DNA from: Urophycis tenuis
Taxonomy: Eukaryota; Chordata; Actinopteri; Gadiformes; Phycidae
Direction: 5' to 3'
NCBI GenBank assembly: GCA_036785325.1
Contig: JAXIVH010000044.1
Coordinates: 1,056,001 to 1,120,000 of the forward strand
DNA: 64,000 nt
The translations under genes were made by a program, and so were the position numbers. Below the pieces are notes generated by a model. The model was not told the origin of the DNA. It saw only the letters and a program-made list of their open reading frames with translations, and made no database searches. Below are positions 26,201 to 37,460 of the stretch, piece after piece (positions within the stretch are counted from its first letter, which is position 1; every line of letters starts with the position of its first letter).

Positions 26201-29200
26201 GCTCGCGGATGGGCTCATTTTAAGCAGGAAAATCTAAGCTTTCCAACGGCGTATGGCAAGACTATATTCACCAAAGGGTCTTTGAAATACTAAGCTAATT
26301 AATTTGTGTTCTGTAAGGAAAGATTGATCTTAATTTAAACGTTGAAGGTATGTTTTTAGCTGCTGGGTAGACTTCAGTCAACCTGACGCAGTTTAGTCTG
26401 ATCAACCAGACTGCTCGCGGATGGGCTCATTTTAAGCAGGGAAATCTAAGTTTTCCAACGGAGTATGGCAAGACTATATTGACTCATGGGTCGTTGAAAT
26501 ACTAAGCTAATTAATTGTGTTCTTTATTGAAAGATTGATGTTAATTGAAACGTTGAAGGTATGTTTTTAGCTGCTGGGTAGACTTCAGTCAACCTGACGC
26601 AGTTTAGTCTGTGAGCAACCAGACTGCTCGCAGATGGGCTCATTTTAAGCGGGGAAATCTAAGCTTTCCAACGGCGTATGGCAAGACTATATTGACTCAT
26701 GGGTCGTTGAAATACTAAGCTAATTAATTTGTGTTCTGTAAGGAAAGATTGATGTTAATTGAAACTTTGAAGGTATGTTTTTAGCTGCTGGGTAGACTTC
26801 AGTCAACCTGACGCAGTTTAGTCTGTGAGCAACCAGACTGCTCGCAGATGGGCTCATTTTAAGCGGGGAAATCTAAGCTTTCCAACGGCGTATGGCAAGA
26901 CTATATTGACTCATGGGTCGATGAAATACTAAGCTAATTAATTTGTGTTCTTTATTGAAAGATTGATCTTAATTGAAGCGTTGAAGGTATGTTTTTAGCT
27001 GCTGGGTAGACTTCAGTCAACCTGACGCAGTTTTGTCTGTGAGCAACCAAATTGCTTTGGGATTGGCTCATTTTAAGCGGGGAAATCTAAGCTTTCAACG
27101 GCGTATGGCAAGACTATATTCACCAAAGGGTCGTTGACTCGTTGAAATACTAAGCTTATTAATTTGTGTTCTGTAAGGAAAGATTGATCTTAATTTAAAC
27201 GTTGAAGGTATGTTTTTAGCTGCTGGGTAGACTTCAGTCAACCTGACGCAGTTTTGTCTGTGATCAACCAGACTGCTCGCGTATGGGCTCATTTTAAGCG
27301 GGGAAATCTAAGCTTTCCAACGGCGTATGGCAAGACTATATTGACTCATGGGTCGTTGAAATACTAAGCTAATTAATTTGTGTTCTGTAAGGAAAGATTG
27401 ATGTTAATTGAAACTTTGAAGGTATGTTTTTAGCTGCTGGGTAGACTTCAGTCAACCTGACGCAGTTTAGTCTGTGAGCAACCAGACTGCTCGCAGATGG
27501 GCTCATTTTAAGCGGGGAAATCTAAGCTTTCCAACAGCGTATGGCAAGACTATATTGACTCATGGGTCATGAAATACTAAGCTAATTAATTTGTGTTCTG
27601 TAAGGAAAGATTGATGTTAATTGAAACGTTTAAGGTATGTTTTAGCTGCTGGGTAGACTTCAGTCAACCTGACGCAGTTTAGTCTGTGATCAACCAGACT
27701 GCTCGCGGATGGGCTCATTTTAAGCAGGGAAATCTAAGCTTTCCAACGACGTGTGGCAAGACTATATTGACTCATGGGTTGTTGAAATACTAAGCTAATT
27801 AATTTGTGTTCTTTATTGAAAGATTGATGTTAATTGAAACGTTGAAGGTATGTTTTTAGCTGCTGGGTAGACTTCAGTCAACCTGACGCAGTTTTGTCTG
27901 TGAGCAACCAGACTGCTCGCGTATGGGCTCATTTTAAGCGGGGAAATCTAAGCTTTCCAACGGCGTATGGCAAGACTATATTGACTCATGGGTCGTTGAA
28001 ATACTAAGCTAATTAATTTGTGTTCTGTAAGGAAAGATTGATGTTAATTGAAACTTTGAAGGTATGTTTTTAGCTGCTGGGTAGACTTCAGTCAACCTGA
28101 CGCAGTTTAGTCTGTGAGCAACCAGACTGCTCGCAGATGGGCTCATTTTAAGCGGGGAAATCTAAGCTTTCCAACAGCGTATGGCAAGACTATATTGACT
28201 CATGGGTCATGAAATACTAAGCTAATTAATTTGTGTTCTGTAAGGAAAGATTGATGTTAATTGAAACGTTTAAGGTATGTTTTAGCTGCTGGGTAGACTT
28301 CAGTCAACCTGACGCAGTTTAGTCTGTGATCAACCAGACTGCTCGCGGATGGGCTCATTTTAAGCAGGGAAATCTAAGCTTTCCAACGACGTGTGGCAAG
28401 ACTATATTGACTCATGGGTCGTTGAAATACTAAGCTAATTAATTTGTGTTCTTTATTGAAAGATTGATGTTAATTGAAACGTTGAAGGTATGTTTTTAGC
28501 TGCTGGGTAGACTTCAGTCAACCTGATGCAGTTTTGTCTGTGATCAACCAGACTGCTCGCAGATGGGCTCATTTTAAGCGGGGAAATCTAAGCTTTCCAA
28601 CAGCGTATGGCAAGACTATATTGACTCATGGGTCATGAAATACTAAGCTAATTAATTTGTATTCTGTAAGGAAAGATTGATGTTAATTGAAACGTTTAAG
28701 GTATGTTTTAGCTGCTGGGTAGACTTCAGTCAACCTGACGCAGTTTAGTCTGTGATCAACCAGACTGCTCGCGGATGGGCTCATTTTAAGCAGGGAAATC
28801 TAAGCTTTCCAACGACGTGTGGCAAGACTATATTGACTCATGGGTTGTTGAAATACTAAGCTAATTAATTTGTGTTCTTTATTGAAAGATTGATGTTAAT
28901 TGAAACGTTGAAGGTATGTTTTTAGCTGCTGGGTAGACTTCAGTCAACCTGACGCAGTTTTGTCTGTGAGCAACCAGACTGCTCGCGTATGGGCTCATTT
29001 TAAGCGGGGAAATCTAAGCTTTCCAACGGCGTATGGCAAGACTATATTGACTCATGGGTCGTTGAAATACTAAGCTAATTAATTTGTGTTCTGTAAGGAA
29101 AGATTGATGTTAATTGAAACTTTGAAGGTATGTTTTTAGCTGCTGGGTAGACTTCAGTCAACCTGACGCAGTTTAGTCTGTGAGCAACCAGACTGCTCGC

Positions 29201-30108
29201 AGATGGGCTCATTTTAAGCGGGGAAATCTAAGCTTTCCAACAGCGTATGGCAAGACTATATTGACTCATGGGTCATGAAATACTAAGCTAATTAATTTGT
29301 GTTCTGTAAGGAAAGATTGATGTTAATTGAAACGTTTAAGGTATGTTTTAGCTGCTGGGTAGACTTCAGTCAACCTGACGCAGTTTAGTCTGTGATCAAC
29401 CAGACTGCTTGCGGATGGGCTCATTTTAAGCAGGGAAATCTAAGCTTTCCAACGACGTGTGGCAAGACTATATTGACTCATGGGTCGTTGAAATACTAAG
29501 CTAATTAATTTGTGTTCTTTATTGAAAGATTGATGTTAATTGAAACGTTGAAGGTATGTTTTTAGCTGCTGGGTAGACTTCAGTCAACCTGATGCAGTTT
29601 TGTCTGTGAGCAACCAAATTGCTCGGGGATGGGCTCATTTTAAGCGGGGAAATCTAAGCTTTCCAATGGCGTATGGCAAGACTATATTCACCAAAGGGTC
29701 GTTGAAATACTAAGCTAATTAATTTGTGTTCTGTAAGGAAAGATTGATCTTAATTGAAACGTTGAAGGTATGTTTTTAGCTGCTGGGTAGACTTCAGTCA
29801 ACCTGATGCAGTTTTGTCTGTGAGCAACCAAATTGCTCGGGGATGGGCTCATTTTAAGCGGGGAAATAAATCTAAGCTTTCCAACGGCGTATGGCAAGAC
29901 TATATTGACTCATGGGTCGTTGATATAATAAGCTAATTAATTTGTGTTCTGTAAGGAAAGATTGATGTTAATTGAAACGTTGAAGGTATGTTTTTAGCTG
30001 CTGGGTAGACTTCAGTCAACCTGACGCAGTTTAGTCTGTGATCAAGCAGACTGCTCGCGGATTGGCTCATTTTAAGCGGGGAAATCTAAGCTTCCCAACG
30101 GCGTATGG
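17222..30108. repeat. 214-bp satellite array, segment 3
   Basis: About 60 monomers. It begins with a 2.76-kb copy of the block left of E2, then a copy of 7895-10480 (at 19937-22522). A six-monomer (1285 bp) tandem duplication follows: marker pairs 21587/22872 and 22244/23529 are each 1285 bp apart. A further copy carries the 8-bp insertion marker at 27132, 6422 bp (30 monomers) after 20710. The stretch 22872-23265 recurs at 29715-30108 and stops where the retrovirus begins. The uninterrupted paralogue near 23250-23270 shows the empty target site. No gene is present. Confidence 0.97.
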
Positions 30109-30577
30109 TGTGGTGGCTAAAGCACATATCTTAACAAAAGTAAGAGGGTTCTGGGAGGCCGCAGTTTGAATGATCAAGACTTTATTATCGCTTGCAGCGA
30201 AGCAACACAAAGCCTGAGTCGGTTTGCAAAGTGACTGCCACACATCCCCCGTGTGTCCCTTTTTATCCTGTTTTCCAAACATGTTGTCAGCACCTTAAAC
30301 ATTGCCTACTATACAAAAACGGCCCTTACTTCCCTCACTGCTGAAACCCCATCAGCATATCTCATATAGGCACCCCATCCTCCAATTGTGTCTGTTTTGT
30401 CCACTAAGCATTTAAACAGGCACCTTAAAGACAACATGGGGTGAACCAGTAAGTGTACCTTGAGTTGAACACAGGGAGGTATCTATGAGTGGCCATCTGT
30501 TTCCTTCCACAGTTAGTTCATGCTTTTCATGGAAAACCCAACAATTGTACTAGTCTTAACTTGGTTAATATCTTCCA
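30109..30577 (-). repeat. 3' LTR of the retrovirus
   Basis: 469 bp, matching 37864-38332 with no difference seen. In coding sense it begins TGGAAGATATTAACC and ends TTAGCCACCACA. A TATA-like box (ATAAAAAGG on the minus strand) lies near 30258-30266. A polyadenylation signal AATAAA is at 30181-30186. It abuts the polypurine tract on its right side. The 71-residue open frame across it (30067-30282) is not considered a gene. Confidence 0.95.
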
Positions 30578-30590
30578 TATTCCCCCCTTT
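30578..30590 (-). other. Polypurine tract
   Basis: Minus-strand AAAGGGGGGAATA lies immediately upstream of the 3' LTR in coding sense. This is the expected position and composition of the plus-strand DNA primer of a retrovirus. It also fixes the U3 boundary: the LTR proper starts TGG, and the two bases before it are TA. Confidence 0.85.
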
Positions 30591-31664
30591 GGGGCTTACC
30601 AAGTCCCAAAAAGTATGACTACATATTACAACCTTTGGTATCAGTTTCTTATAAGTGTGAACTTATAATCTCATTTCATAGTGACATAGTGATTCAGACT
30701 TCAAGTTCTCCGACCATCAAATATGGCTCTCATCAGAGACTCAGGCCTTCATCACAAGGTACATTGGGATAAACATCTACTTCCCTGTCCTAATGCCCAA
30801 TTACAGGAATGTAGTAAAAATCCCCATGCACCTCCTCAGTCCTCCTGGAGTAAACCTATCTTTTGTAGGAAAAACCTCCTTCAGTGGGACTGTTTCTCGT
30901 CATATCACATGAAAATTCAACTCAGCATTCAACAATCAATGAGCATATCATGAAATGGTGACAATGTGATAAACAGATGAATATCAGTTAAATTAAAAAG
31001 AACTGAAAAACACACAGTTGAAACATAATATATGAAACTACTAAATGACTTGCTAATTCAACAATTATCAAGTCAAAACTATCACACTACTATAAGTTGA
31101 AACATATGTGTATATTTCTAACAAATTATACTAATAATCAACCTAAACTACTTTTATCATGCAAAACAAAAAATGTAGAGATTGTCGGGCAATGTTGTTG
31201 TCGATGTTTCTTTGCCTTCAGATTGTTGACACAGCTTCACTTGGAAAGGCTACCAACATGATCAATGTGAACCTCCTCATAGTCCAAGTGTTCCCCAAGA
31301 ATTAAACTAGCATTGGCTCATATTCCTTCTCATCACTACGGTCATCGGTTCTCACAGGCACCCATTCTAGCCTATCTTTCTCTGCCATGTCTGCTACAGC
31401 AAGGACCTTATGGATCTCACCATACATTTGGAAACTCACCTTTCCTCATTCCTAATTTATATTGATCTTTTAGATGGTCCTGCTGATCTTCTAATGTTAC
31501 TGTCAAACACCAATGTATACAACCTTTCTGGATACCTATTTTAAACCGACCTTGTCCCATATCAAATAGACCATATTTTTTGGTGAAAGCCTATCAAGCA
31601 TAGCATTGTCTCTCCTAACTCTACCTCAAAAGTAATTAGTTCTCTTGATATCTGGCTACTCTGG
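30591..31664 (-). other. Degenerate retroviral 3' region (env position)
   Basis: About 1.07 kb between the end of the integrase/env remnants and the polypurine tract. No long open frame is found on the coding strand, and stops occur in all three frames within the first 100 bases after 31665. A full env gene would need about 1.5-2 kb, so most of it has been deleted or has decayed. I cannot recognise surface or transmembrane motifs here. A 76-residue open frame on the opposite strand (30723-30953) has no recognisable features. Confidence 0.6.
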
Positions 31665-32052
31665 CTACAGTCCTGTCATGTCATTGGTGCTTCCTCCGTC
31701 CTTTGGCTCCACCCTTGGACCAATGGAATCTGCCAGAGGCTGTAGAGTATCAGGAGCATGGTCATCTGCTTCAGCATCCTCGGCTGGGTGCAGTTGCTCC
31801 TGGCTGGGTTGGGTCTGGTCCTTCTGGGGCGGTTGGTTGGGTCTGGATGCGTCAGCATCCTGATCTTTCCCTGGCTCCTCTCTTGTCCTTGGCTGGGTGA
31901 CTCTTGTGCAGTGGTTGAGGTGGTACCATGTGGTGTTTCCCTCCACCTGGATGGCAGTTGGCGTTGCTCTGATCACCTTGAATGGCCCCTCTCTCCTTGG
32001 CTCATTCCACTTTCTCCGGAACACTTTAATGTAGACCTGGTCACCGGCTCCA
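31665..32052 (-). pseudogene. pol: Integrase C-terminal end, shifted out of the main pol frame
   Basis: The frame ending at 31665 encodes REGPFKVIRATPTAIQVEG and YHLNHCTRV early on. This resembles the GPY/F C-terminal integrase module of gamma-like retroviruses. It is followed by an Asp/Gln/Pro-rich tail. It lies one base out of register with the upstream integrase frame, which instead runs into unrelated residues and stops at 31973. The shift occurs at or close to a run of six C (plus strand 32053-32058), so a one-base loss there is the simplest explanation. A polymerase or assembly error in the homopolymer is the alternative. Confidence 0.8.
31676..31777 (-). pseudogene. env: env start remnant (signal-peptide-like)
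   Basis: In a second frame overlapping the 3' end of the integrase region, a Met at about 31777 starts a short frame with a hydrophobic run (MTMLLILYSLWQIPLVQG), then WSQ and a stop at 31676. A signal peptide at this place, overlapping the end of pol, is the normal position of env in gammaretrovirus-like genomes. Only about 33 codons survive. It is too short for certainty, but position, hydrophobicity and strand agree. Confidence 0.45.
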
Positions 32053-33811
32053 CCCCCCTCGGAGGGTCCTCTTCCGGCTCTGGAGCTCTGTTTTTTTCCT
32101 GTTTGAATATAAGCTTGTGTATAGCAGTTAGTTGTCTGACATATTCCCTTATTTCCAATTGTAATTGTTCCAATGGAGGGCCCTTGTGGGGTCCTCTGAG
32201 CGTAGGTGCAGGCATGGGTCGACCCGTAAGCATTTCATGCGGAGTTAGATGCGTCATTCTGTTAGCTTGCATGCGATAAGTCATTAGTGCTAGTGGTAGT
32301 GCATCAATCCAATTCATTTTGGCACTTGCACATATTTTATTTATTTTTGTCTTAAGTGTGCCATTCACCCTTTCCACCATTCCCTGTGACTGAGGATGAT
32401 ACACACAACCCAACCTTTGTTTGATGTGTAGATGCTGTATTACTTGTTTTACAGTTTTCTGGATAAATGCTGAGCCATTGTCTGAGCTTATTTCTGTCGG
32501 AATTCCAAACCTCGGCATAACTTCTCTCGTCAAGAATTTGATTACAGTAGCTGCACTTTGATCTTTTGATGGGACTGCTTCCACCCATCTGCTAAATCTG
32601 TCTATGACCACTAACATGTACCTTTTTCCATTCACCTTCTTAATCATATCCACATAGTCTAAGACCAAATGTCTAAATGGTCCCTCAGGTGTAGGAATGT
32701 GTCCCAATGGAGTTGTGATTGTTTTTCTTACATTGTTTTTTGCACATATCTCACATTCATTAAGTTGATTATCAACCATTGTTTGTAAGTATGGTGACCA
32801 AAAACCTTGTTGGCGAATTTTCCTCATTACTTCCCCCCTTGCGCAATGGTCAAAACCATGCGCATTAGTGATAAGTAAACCTAACAACGCCGTAGGCGCC
32901 AACATCATCCCATCATGAGTTCTCCATAACCCTGTGGGGGTACGTGTAGCACCCCTCTTTAGCCACATGTTTTGTTCATAGACTCCAGCCTTTTCTTGCA
33001 TGCGGACAACATCTTCTTCAGTAGGCGCAGCTTCAGGCATGACCAATACTGCCTGGACCGCCCTGCTACTGTTTGAGGCTACCCTGGCAGCCTCATCTGC
33101 AGCATTGTTACCTTTGATGACATAATCATGACCTTTCTTATGAGCCTGACATTTGATTATTGCCACTTGCTTGGGCAGTAACAGTGCCGACATCAATTCC
33201 ACAATCTGATCACAATGTAATATGGGAGACCCATCTGTTTTCTTAAATCCCCTCATTTTCCATACTGCTCCGAACAAATGACATACACCACGTGCATACG
33301 CAGAATCTGTGATGTAGCTACCCCATTTTGTCATTGTTACATTTACCTGCTGTTGAATGTCTCCTATCCAGTAGACATTTGCTGTGTCTGGCTCTGATAC
33401 CACCATTTGAGATGTCCCTGCAGTGTCAATTAGTATGCCTTGAGGTGTGCATAATATTGTTTTGTATTGTATTCCTAATTTACATAATGCATCTCTCCCT
33501 ATTAGATTGACCGGCGTGGTGTCCGATACCAAAATGGGTATTTTAGCTGTACGTCCATGTAATTGTAGCGTTACTGGAGCTGTCACTGGTATTAACTGCG
33601 TTTGTCCTGAGAATCCTACAGTTTTGATAAATTTTTTCGCCATTGGGAGGTGAGAGGCATATTTTGAACCTACACATGTGTAAGTTGCTCCAGTGTCTGC
33701 CATCATTGGTGTGCCTCTATCATTTACTAGAACCTGCAGTATTGGTTCCTCATCAGCCTGTTTCGTAATTGCTACATGCTGACCCTCCCCTTGTGGATTC
33801 TCTGGGCAGCC
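31973..33811 (-). pseudogene. pol: pro-pol: protease, truncated RNase H and integrase; reverse transcriptase deleted
   Basis: The frame is open from just after the gag UAG (33812-33814) to a stop at 31973, 612 codons, in the same frame as gag. Domains from the N-terminus: retropepsin (ADTGATYTCV active site; NLIGRD second motif); a linker; the C-terminal part of RNase H starting at TDSAYARG with a later Asp in NNAADEAAR; then integrase. Integrase shows the zinc-binding HGFDH ... CEIC, and the catalytic core with Asp in VLDYVDM, Asp in SSDNGSAF and Glu in GMVERVNG. The whole reverse transcriptase and the first RNase H catalytic residues are missing, although the frame stays open across the junction near 33311-33325. 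The C-terminal integrase module is displaced by a one-base shift near 32053-32058. Not functional as a polymerase. Readthrough expression is inferred. Confidence 0.9.
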
Positions 33812-35707
33812 CTAGTAACCTTGACCTATCCAGGGTCCCGCTGGGTACTGATTATATTCTTCCTGCCTTTGCTGTCTCTGTCCCCTCTGTCTCTGTTGCT
33901 GAACTGGTTGGAAAGGAACTGTTGGACAGTTTCTGCTCATATGACCATCCTGTCCACATGACCAACATTCATTGAACCTTCTGAACTGATTGGGTGGCCC
34001 CTGTCTTTGGCCATATCTTGGCTGACCCTGTGGTCCTCTGTATTGATTAAACTGTCTCTGCCTATACCCATTGTTAGTCCCTTGTTCTCTACTCTGGGTG
34101 AATACATTGAAAATTGGTGTGGTGGGTAACCCTTGGGCCTGAGGCTGTTGCACTAGGGGAGAGGATGTCTGCTGTGGAACTGCAGAAATGTTCATCTGAG
34201 GTGGGGGCTGCTGGACAACGGGTGTCATTGTAGCTGACTCTGCAACGACCGCCTGTTTTTTCTTGTCTTTGTCCTTTCTTGTTATTTCCTCCAACTGGAG
34301 CTGAGATAACTTTCTCTGCACCTCTCTGCTTTGTTCTTGCATTTTTTGTTCATTTTGACGATATCTTTCTACTGCATGGACCAGCTGATCGCTGAACTCT
34401 TTATGAGACTTTGATGAGATCAGTCCCACCACATCTTCTAGCTTGTTCCGAACTGAGCTAGGCATTGTCTCTATTATGGAGGTTCTAAACAGGATGGAGA
34501 CCAGTGGGTCTTGCTCTGGGTCTCGGTCTGTTTCCAATCTCCATCTCATGACTTGCTTCTCCAGGAAGGATGCAGGATTCTCTGTGTCACCGATTGTGGA
34601 GCCCCTCAGGTTCTTGTGGTCCACATGGGTTGGGTATTCACTTCTTAGCGCCGCCCAGGTGTTTGATCGGTAGATGTCAAACGTTGTTCCATCAACGCCT
34701 TCATCCAGTAGATGTTGCAGACCCCCATTTTGCAGTACACTCTCCATCTTGGCAATACCTAGAACTCTAGCCAACAAAGCCTTCAGGTCCCCCACCGCCA
34801 TCAACTTCCCTACTGTATTCTCCTCAAATATCCTGATCCACTTTGAAGCCCCATTGTGTATGTTAGGGAGTCTAGTTACTAATCCCTCTAGGTCCTGTGA
34901 TCCCCATGGGACATACTGAGCTTGTTGTCCCTTAACCAGAATAGGATAAACGCCTGCATAACTTTTTTTCCTCCTCTCCTTTTGTGATTTTCTAAGTTCT
35001 TCCTGTAGTTCGGCCACTAGGGGGCTGTGAGGGATGTCACTGCATCTGGGTGGTGGGCCCCCCTCCCAGCTGCATTCCTTCTCTCCCTCCCTAGGTTTTC
35101 TAGAAGGTTTTTTTTCTATCTGAGTTGCTGAACTACCTTGTCTTGCATACATATCATAACCCCTCCTATCACTATCCCTCTCATCTCTTTCACTGTCACT
35201 ATCCCATTCCTTTACCGCTCCTTTAACCCCTTTGTAACAGTCCATGTGTATGTGTGGTCCCCATTTTTCTTCATGATCCTCATTTTCTCTGTCAATTTCT
35301 ATCTCTCCTTTTATATCTACTGTTCCTGAAATCAGTGGGTATAATCCTGTGTGGTAGGGTGGTGGACACTTTTTAAGGGGTGGTGGTTTTAGTTGTTCGG
35401 CCCTATTGACCATTTCTCTTGTTACCTTTTCTTTTTTCCTCCAATTCTCTCCTTCCTTCTTAAACATGGACAATATCAGCTTTTCTCTTTCCCTTTTCTC
35501 CACTGATTTCTTTCCTGTTTTGTTACACTTGTAATTTTTTATCATTACTTCCATCTCCTCACACAGAACCACATCAAATGTCCCTTCCTTTGGCCATTTT
35601 GTTCCTTGTTTAGCGGTTCTTTTTTCCCATTTTTCTGAAATTTTTATTATTTCATCTTTATTTAAGGGGTTATTTTTACATAGTATTTCTACCGCTGATG
35701 CTGGCAT
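33812..35707 (-). CDS. gag: Gag polyprotein
   Basis: An open frame of 631 residues starting at Met 35707 (MPASAVEIL) and ending in UAG at 33812-33814. It would encode the virion structural polyprotein. The N-terminal third is rich in Lys and Glu. PPPY at residues 115-118 is a late-domain motif that in retroviruses recruits ESCRT-linked ubiquitin ligases. A Ser/Arg/Glu-rich stretch follows, then a capsid-like region from about residue 265 to 480. A Gln-rich charged segment comes next, then one CCHC zinc knuckle (CWSCGQDGHMSRNC, residues 581-594) and a Gln/Arg-rich tail. The knuckle and RNA-binding tail identify the nucleocapsid. No frameshift is seen. The stop is followed directly by an open protease frame, as for UAG suppression. 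I did not place the matrix/capsid cleavage sites. Confidence 0.93.
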   Translation of the reverse strand: MPASAVEILCKNNPLNKDEIIKISEKWEKRTAKQGTKWPKEGTFDVVLCEEMEVMIKNYKCNKTGKKSVEKREREKLILSMFKKEGENWRKKEKVTREMVNRAEQLKPPPLKKCPPPYHTGLYPLISGTVDIKGEIEIDRENEDHEEKWGPHIHMDCYKGVKGAVKEWDSDSERDERDSDRRGYDMYARQGSSATQIEKKPSRKPREGEKECSWEGGPPPRCSDIPHSPLVAELQEELRKSQKERRKKSYAGVYPILVKGQQAQYVPWGSQDLEGLVTRLPNIHNGASKWIRIFEENTVGKLMAVGDLKALLARVLGIAKMESVLQNGGLQHLLDEGVDGTTFDIYRSNTWAALRSEYPTHVDHKNLRGSTIGDTENPASFLEKQVMRWRLETDRDPEQDPLVSILFRTSIIETMPSSVRNKLEDVVGLISSKSHKEFSDQLVHAVERYRQNEQKMQEQSREVQRKLSQLQLEEITRKDKDKKKQAVVAESATMTPVVQQPPPQMNISAVPQQTSSPLVQQPQAQGLPTTPIFNVFTQSREQGTNNGYRQRQFNQYRGPQGQPRYGQRQGPPNQFRRFNECWSCGQDGHMSRNCPTVPFQPVQQQRQRGQRQQRQEEYNQYPAGPWIGQGY

Positions 35708-36401
35708 GGTTACTTCTTATAATAAGGAGTTTTCTACTTTTTGAAATTATTTTATTATTATTATTTATTATTATTATTATTATTTAACCGTATCCTAGCG
35801 TGGGGTGTACAACTCCCTCCCACCTTTTCTAGCTCCTAGCTCTGTTCCTCTTCAACTTTCTTTTTCCTTACCTCCCTACTTAACTCTGTCTCTCTCTTTA
35901 TTTTCCTCTCTGGTGTTGCAGCTCCTCTGGAGCTGCTCGACCCCCACCTTTTCACTTTTCTCCTCTCCTCCTTTCTAACCCCTGCTCTCTACAGACTTCC
36001 CAAACCACTCTGCTCGATCCTGTTATTATTTTGTATTTTTAGGTTAGTTATTAATTATAATACCTTATCTTTATCTATATCTTATCTATTACTATAGCAC
36101 TCGTCCTATGCTCCTACTCTCAATTAATTAACTACAATGGACAAAAACACAATTCCCTGACTTTGCAGACCCTTTCTCTCTTGAAAGGCAGTATCTCAGA
36201 TTTACCAACACAAAACAAAGCTCCCGATCAAGCTTAACACAAAATAACTCCAACCAACCAAGTGAGGCCTCCTGTCAGAAGGAGTGTCTCAGACTTTTAA
36301 ACTTAAAAATGAATAATCATATGAGTATCGGTTACTCCTACACCTTATTCTAAAATACTTTCCTCAACAGTTTTTGAGAAATGTATGTATTTTGTTTTTT
36401 G

Positions 36402-36678
36402 AATGACGATCCTTCAGTATCTCTGATTTAACAGATCAGTTATAAAATTAATAAAATAGAAACCATCTTAAGAATAGCCACTGAGCGTTTGTCCTTACGC
36501 CTTTAATGGACTATCTTCGTGGTCATCCGTGGACAAAAACAATGGCGATCCTTCAGTATCACTGATTTAACAGATCTGTTATAAAATGAATAAAATAGAC
36601 ACCATCTTAAGAATAGCCACTGAGCGTTTGTCCTTACGCCTTTAATGGACTATCTTTGTGGCCATCCATGGACAAAAA
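36402..36678. repeat. 139-bp tandem duplication in the retroviral leader
   Basis: Two adjacent copies start at CGATCCTTCAGTATC (36407 and 36546), period 139 bp. Both run through GAATAGCCACTGAGCGTTTG to GGACAAAAACAA with only a handful of differences (for example CTTCGTGGTCATCCG against CTTTGTGGCCATCCA). Confidence 0.9.
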
Positions 36679-36752
36679 CAAAGTACTGTCCCTACTCTAA
36701 CAATGAATTTAATTATTTGATCGTTTCCCAATGCGTCCAAATTATTATACTC

Positions 36753-37070
36753 TACCCGAGCAGACCTTACCCAAGCTTATCTTGGTAAGCGGTAACCGCA
36801 GAGTTAGGATCTACCCAAGCAGTCCCTAGCAGCGCTACTAGGCGGTATGTCAGAATCCCCAATCTGACCAAGCAGACCCTCCCCTTAGGAGGCGGTATCT
36901 CAGATTACTTTTCTCAATCTCTAAAGTCTGACGAAGCGGACCCTCCCCGTAGGAGGCGGTATCTCAGACAAACAATCCAATCTGACGAAGCGGCCCTCCC
37001 CGTAGGAGGCGGTATCTCAGATTTCTTCAGCCTGACGAAGCGGCCCCTCCCCGTAGGAGGCGGTATCGCA
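36753..37070 (-). other. Six repeated hairpin units in the retroviral leader
   Basis: Six units share a left part like TCTGACGAAGCGG and a right part like CGGTATCTCAGA around a perfect inverted repeat. Plus-strand stems: CTTACC/GGTAAG (36766-36771 with 36784-36789), CCTAG/CTAGG (36825-36829 with 36838-36842), and CCTCC/GGAGG four times (36878-36892, 36942-36956, 36995-37009, 37046-37060). Stem sequence changes between units while pairing is kept, which is the signature of selected RNA structure. TCTGA and TCAGA at the outer edges can also pair in most units. A packaging or dimerisation role is an inference from position only. Confidence 0.75.
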
Positions 37071-37081
37071 GACTACCTGCC

Positions 37082-37460
37082 CGTTCAGCCCTTTATAATA
37101 CTTCTTCACCAATTGTACTATAAAGCGGTATCCACAGGATTTAAAAATAAAAAACAATTTACCCTAATACAACATTTACTAGGGACCTGCCGTTCTTCCA
37201 GTGCAATATCTATACTCGAATTATACTACAAAAGGACAGCCACAGGATTTAGGTTAGGAAATAAATTTACCCTACTAGTGTAGGGACCTGATCGTTCTTC
37301 CCTCTGTAGTATCTATACTCTAATGTGTACTACAAAGGATTACCACAGGATTTAGAGTAAAAAAGAATTTCACCCTAATAGTTTAGGGACCTGATCGTTC
37401 AGCCCTCTGCAGTATCTATAGTCTAATTCGTACTACAAAGCGGTACCCACAGGCTTTAAC
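37082..37460. repeat. 103-109 bp repeats in the retroviral leader
   Basis: Four diverged units, marked by CGTTC at 37082, 37191, 37293 and 37396. Each continues through a TACTA(C/T)AAAG block and CCACAGG(A/C)TTTA, then an A-rich stretch, and three have AGGGACCTG before the next unit. Period varies from 103 to 109 bp because of indels in the A-rich part. Confidence 0.8.

Noticed and set aside
30095..30108. Reading CCAACGGCGTATGG as an ordinary retroviral target duplication
   Set aside because: Retroviral integrases give 4-6 bp. The 14 bp plus retained TA does not fit, so it is reported as atypical and not as a normal duplication.
30067..30282. 71-residue minus-strand frame at the retrovirus/satellite border
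   Set aside because: It is LTR sequence running into satellite DNA. The same LTR at the other end has no comparable continuation.
31758..32279. 173-residue plus-strand open frame
   Set aside because: It lies antisense to the integrase coding region, which has clear motifs. Its composition (Ser, Leu, Cys, Gly rich) is that of a shadow frame.
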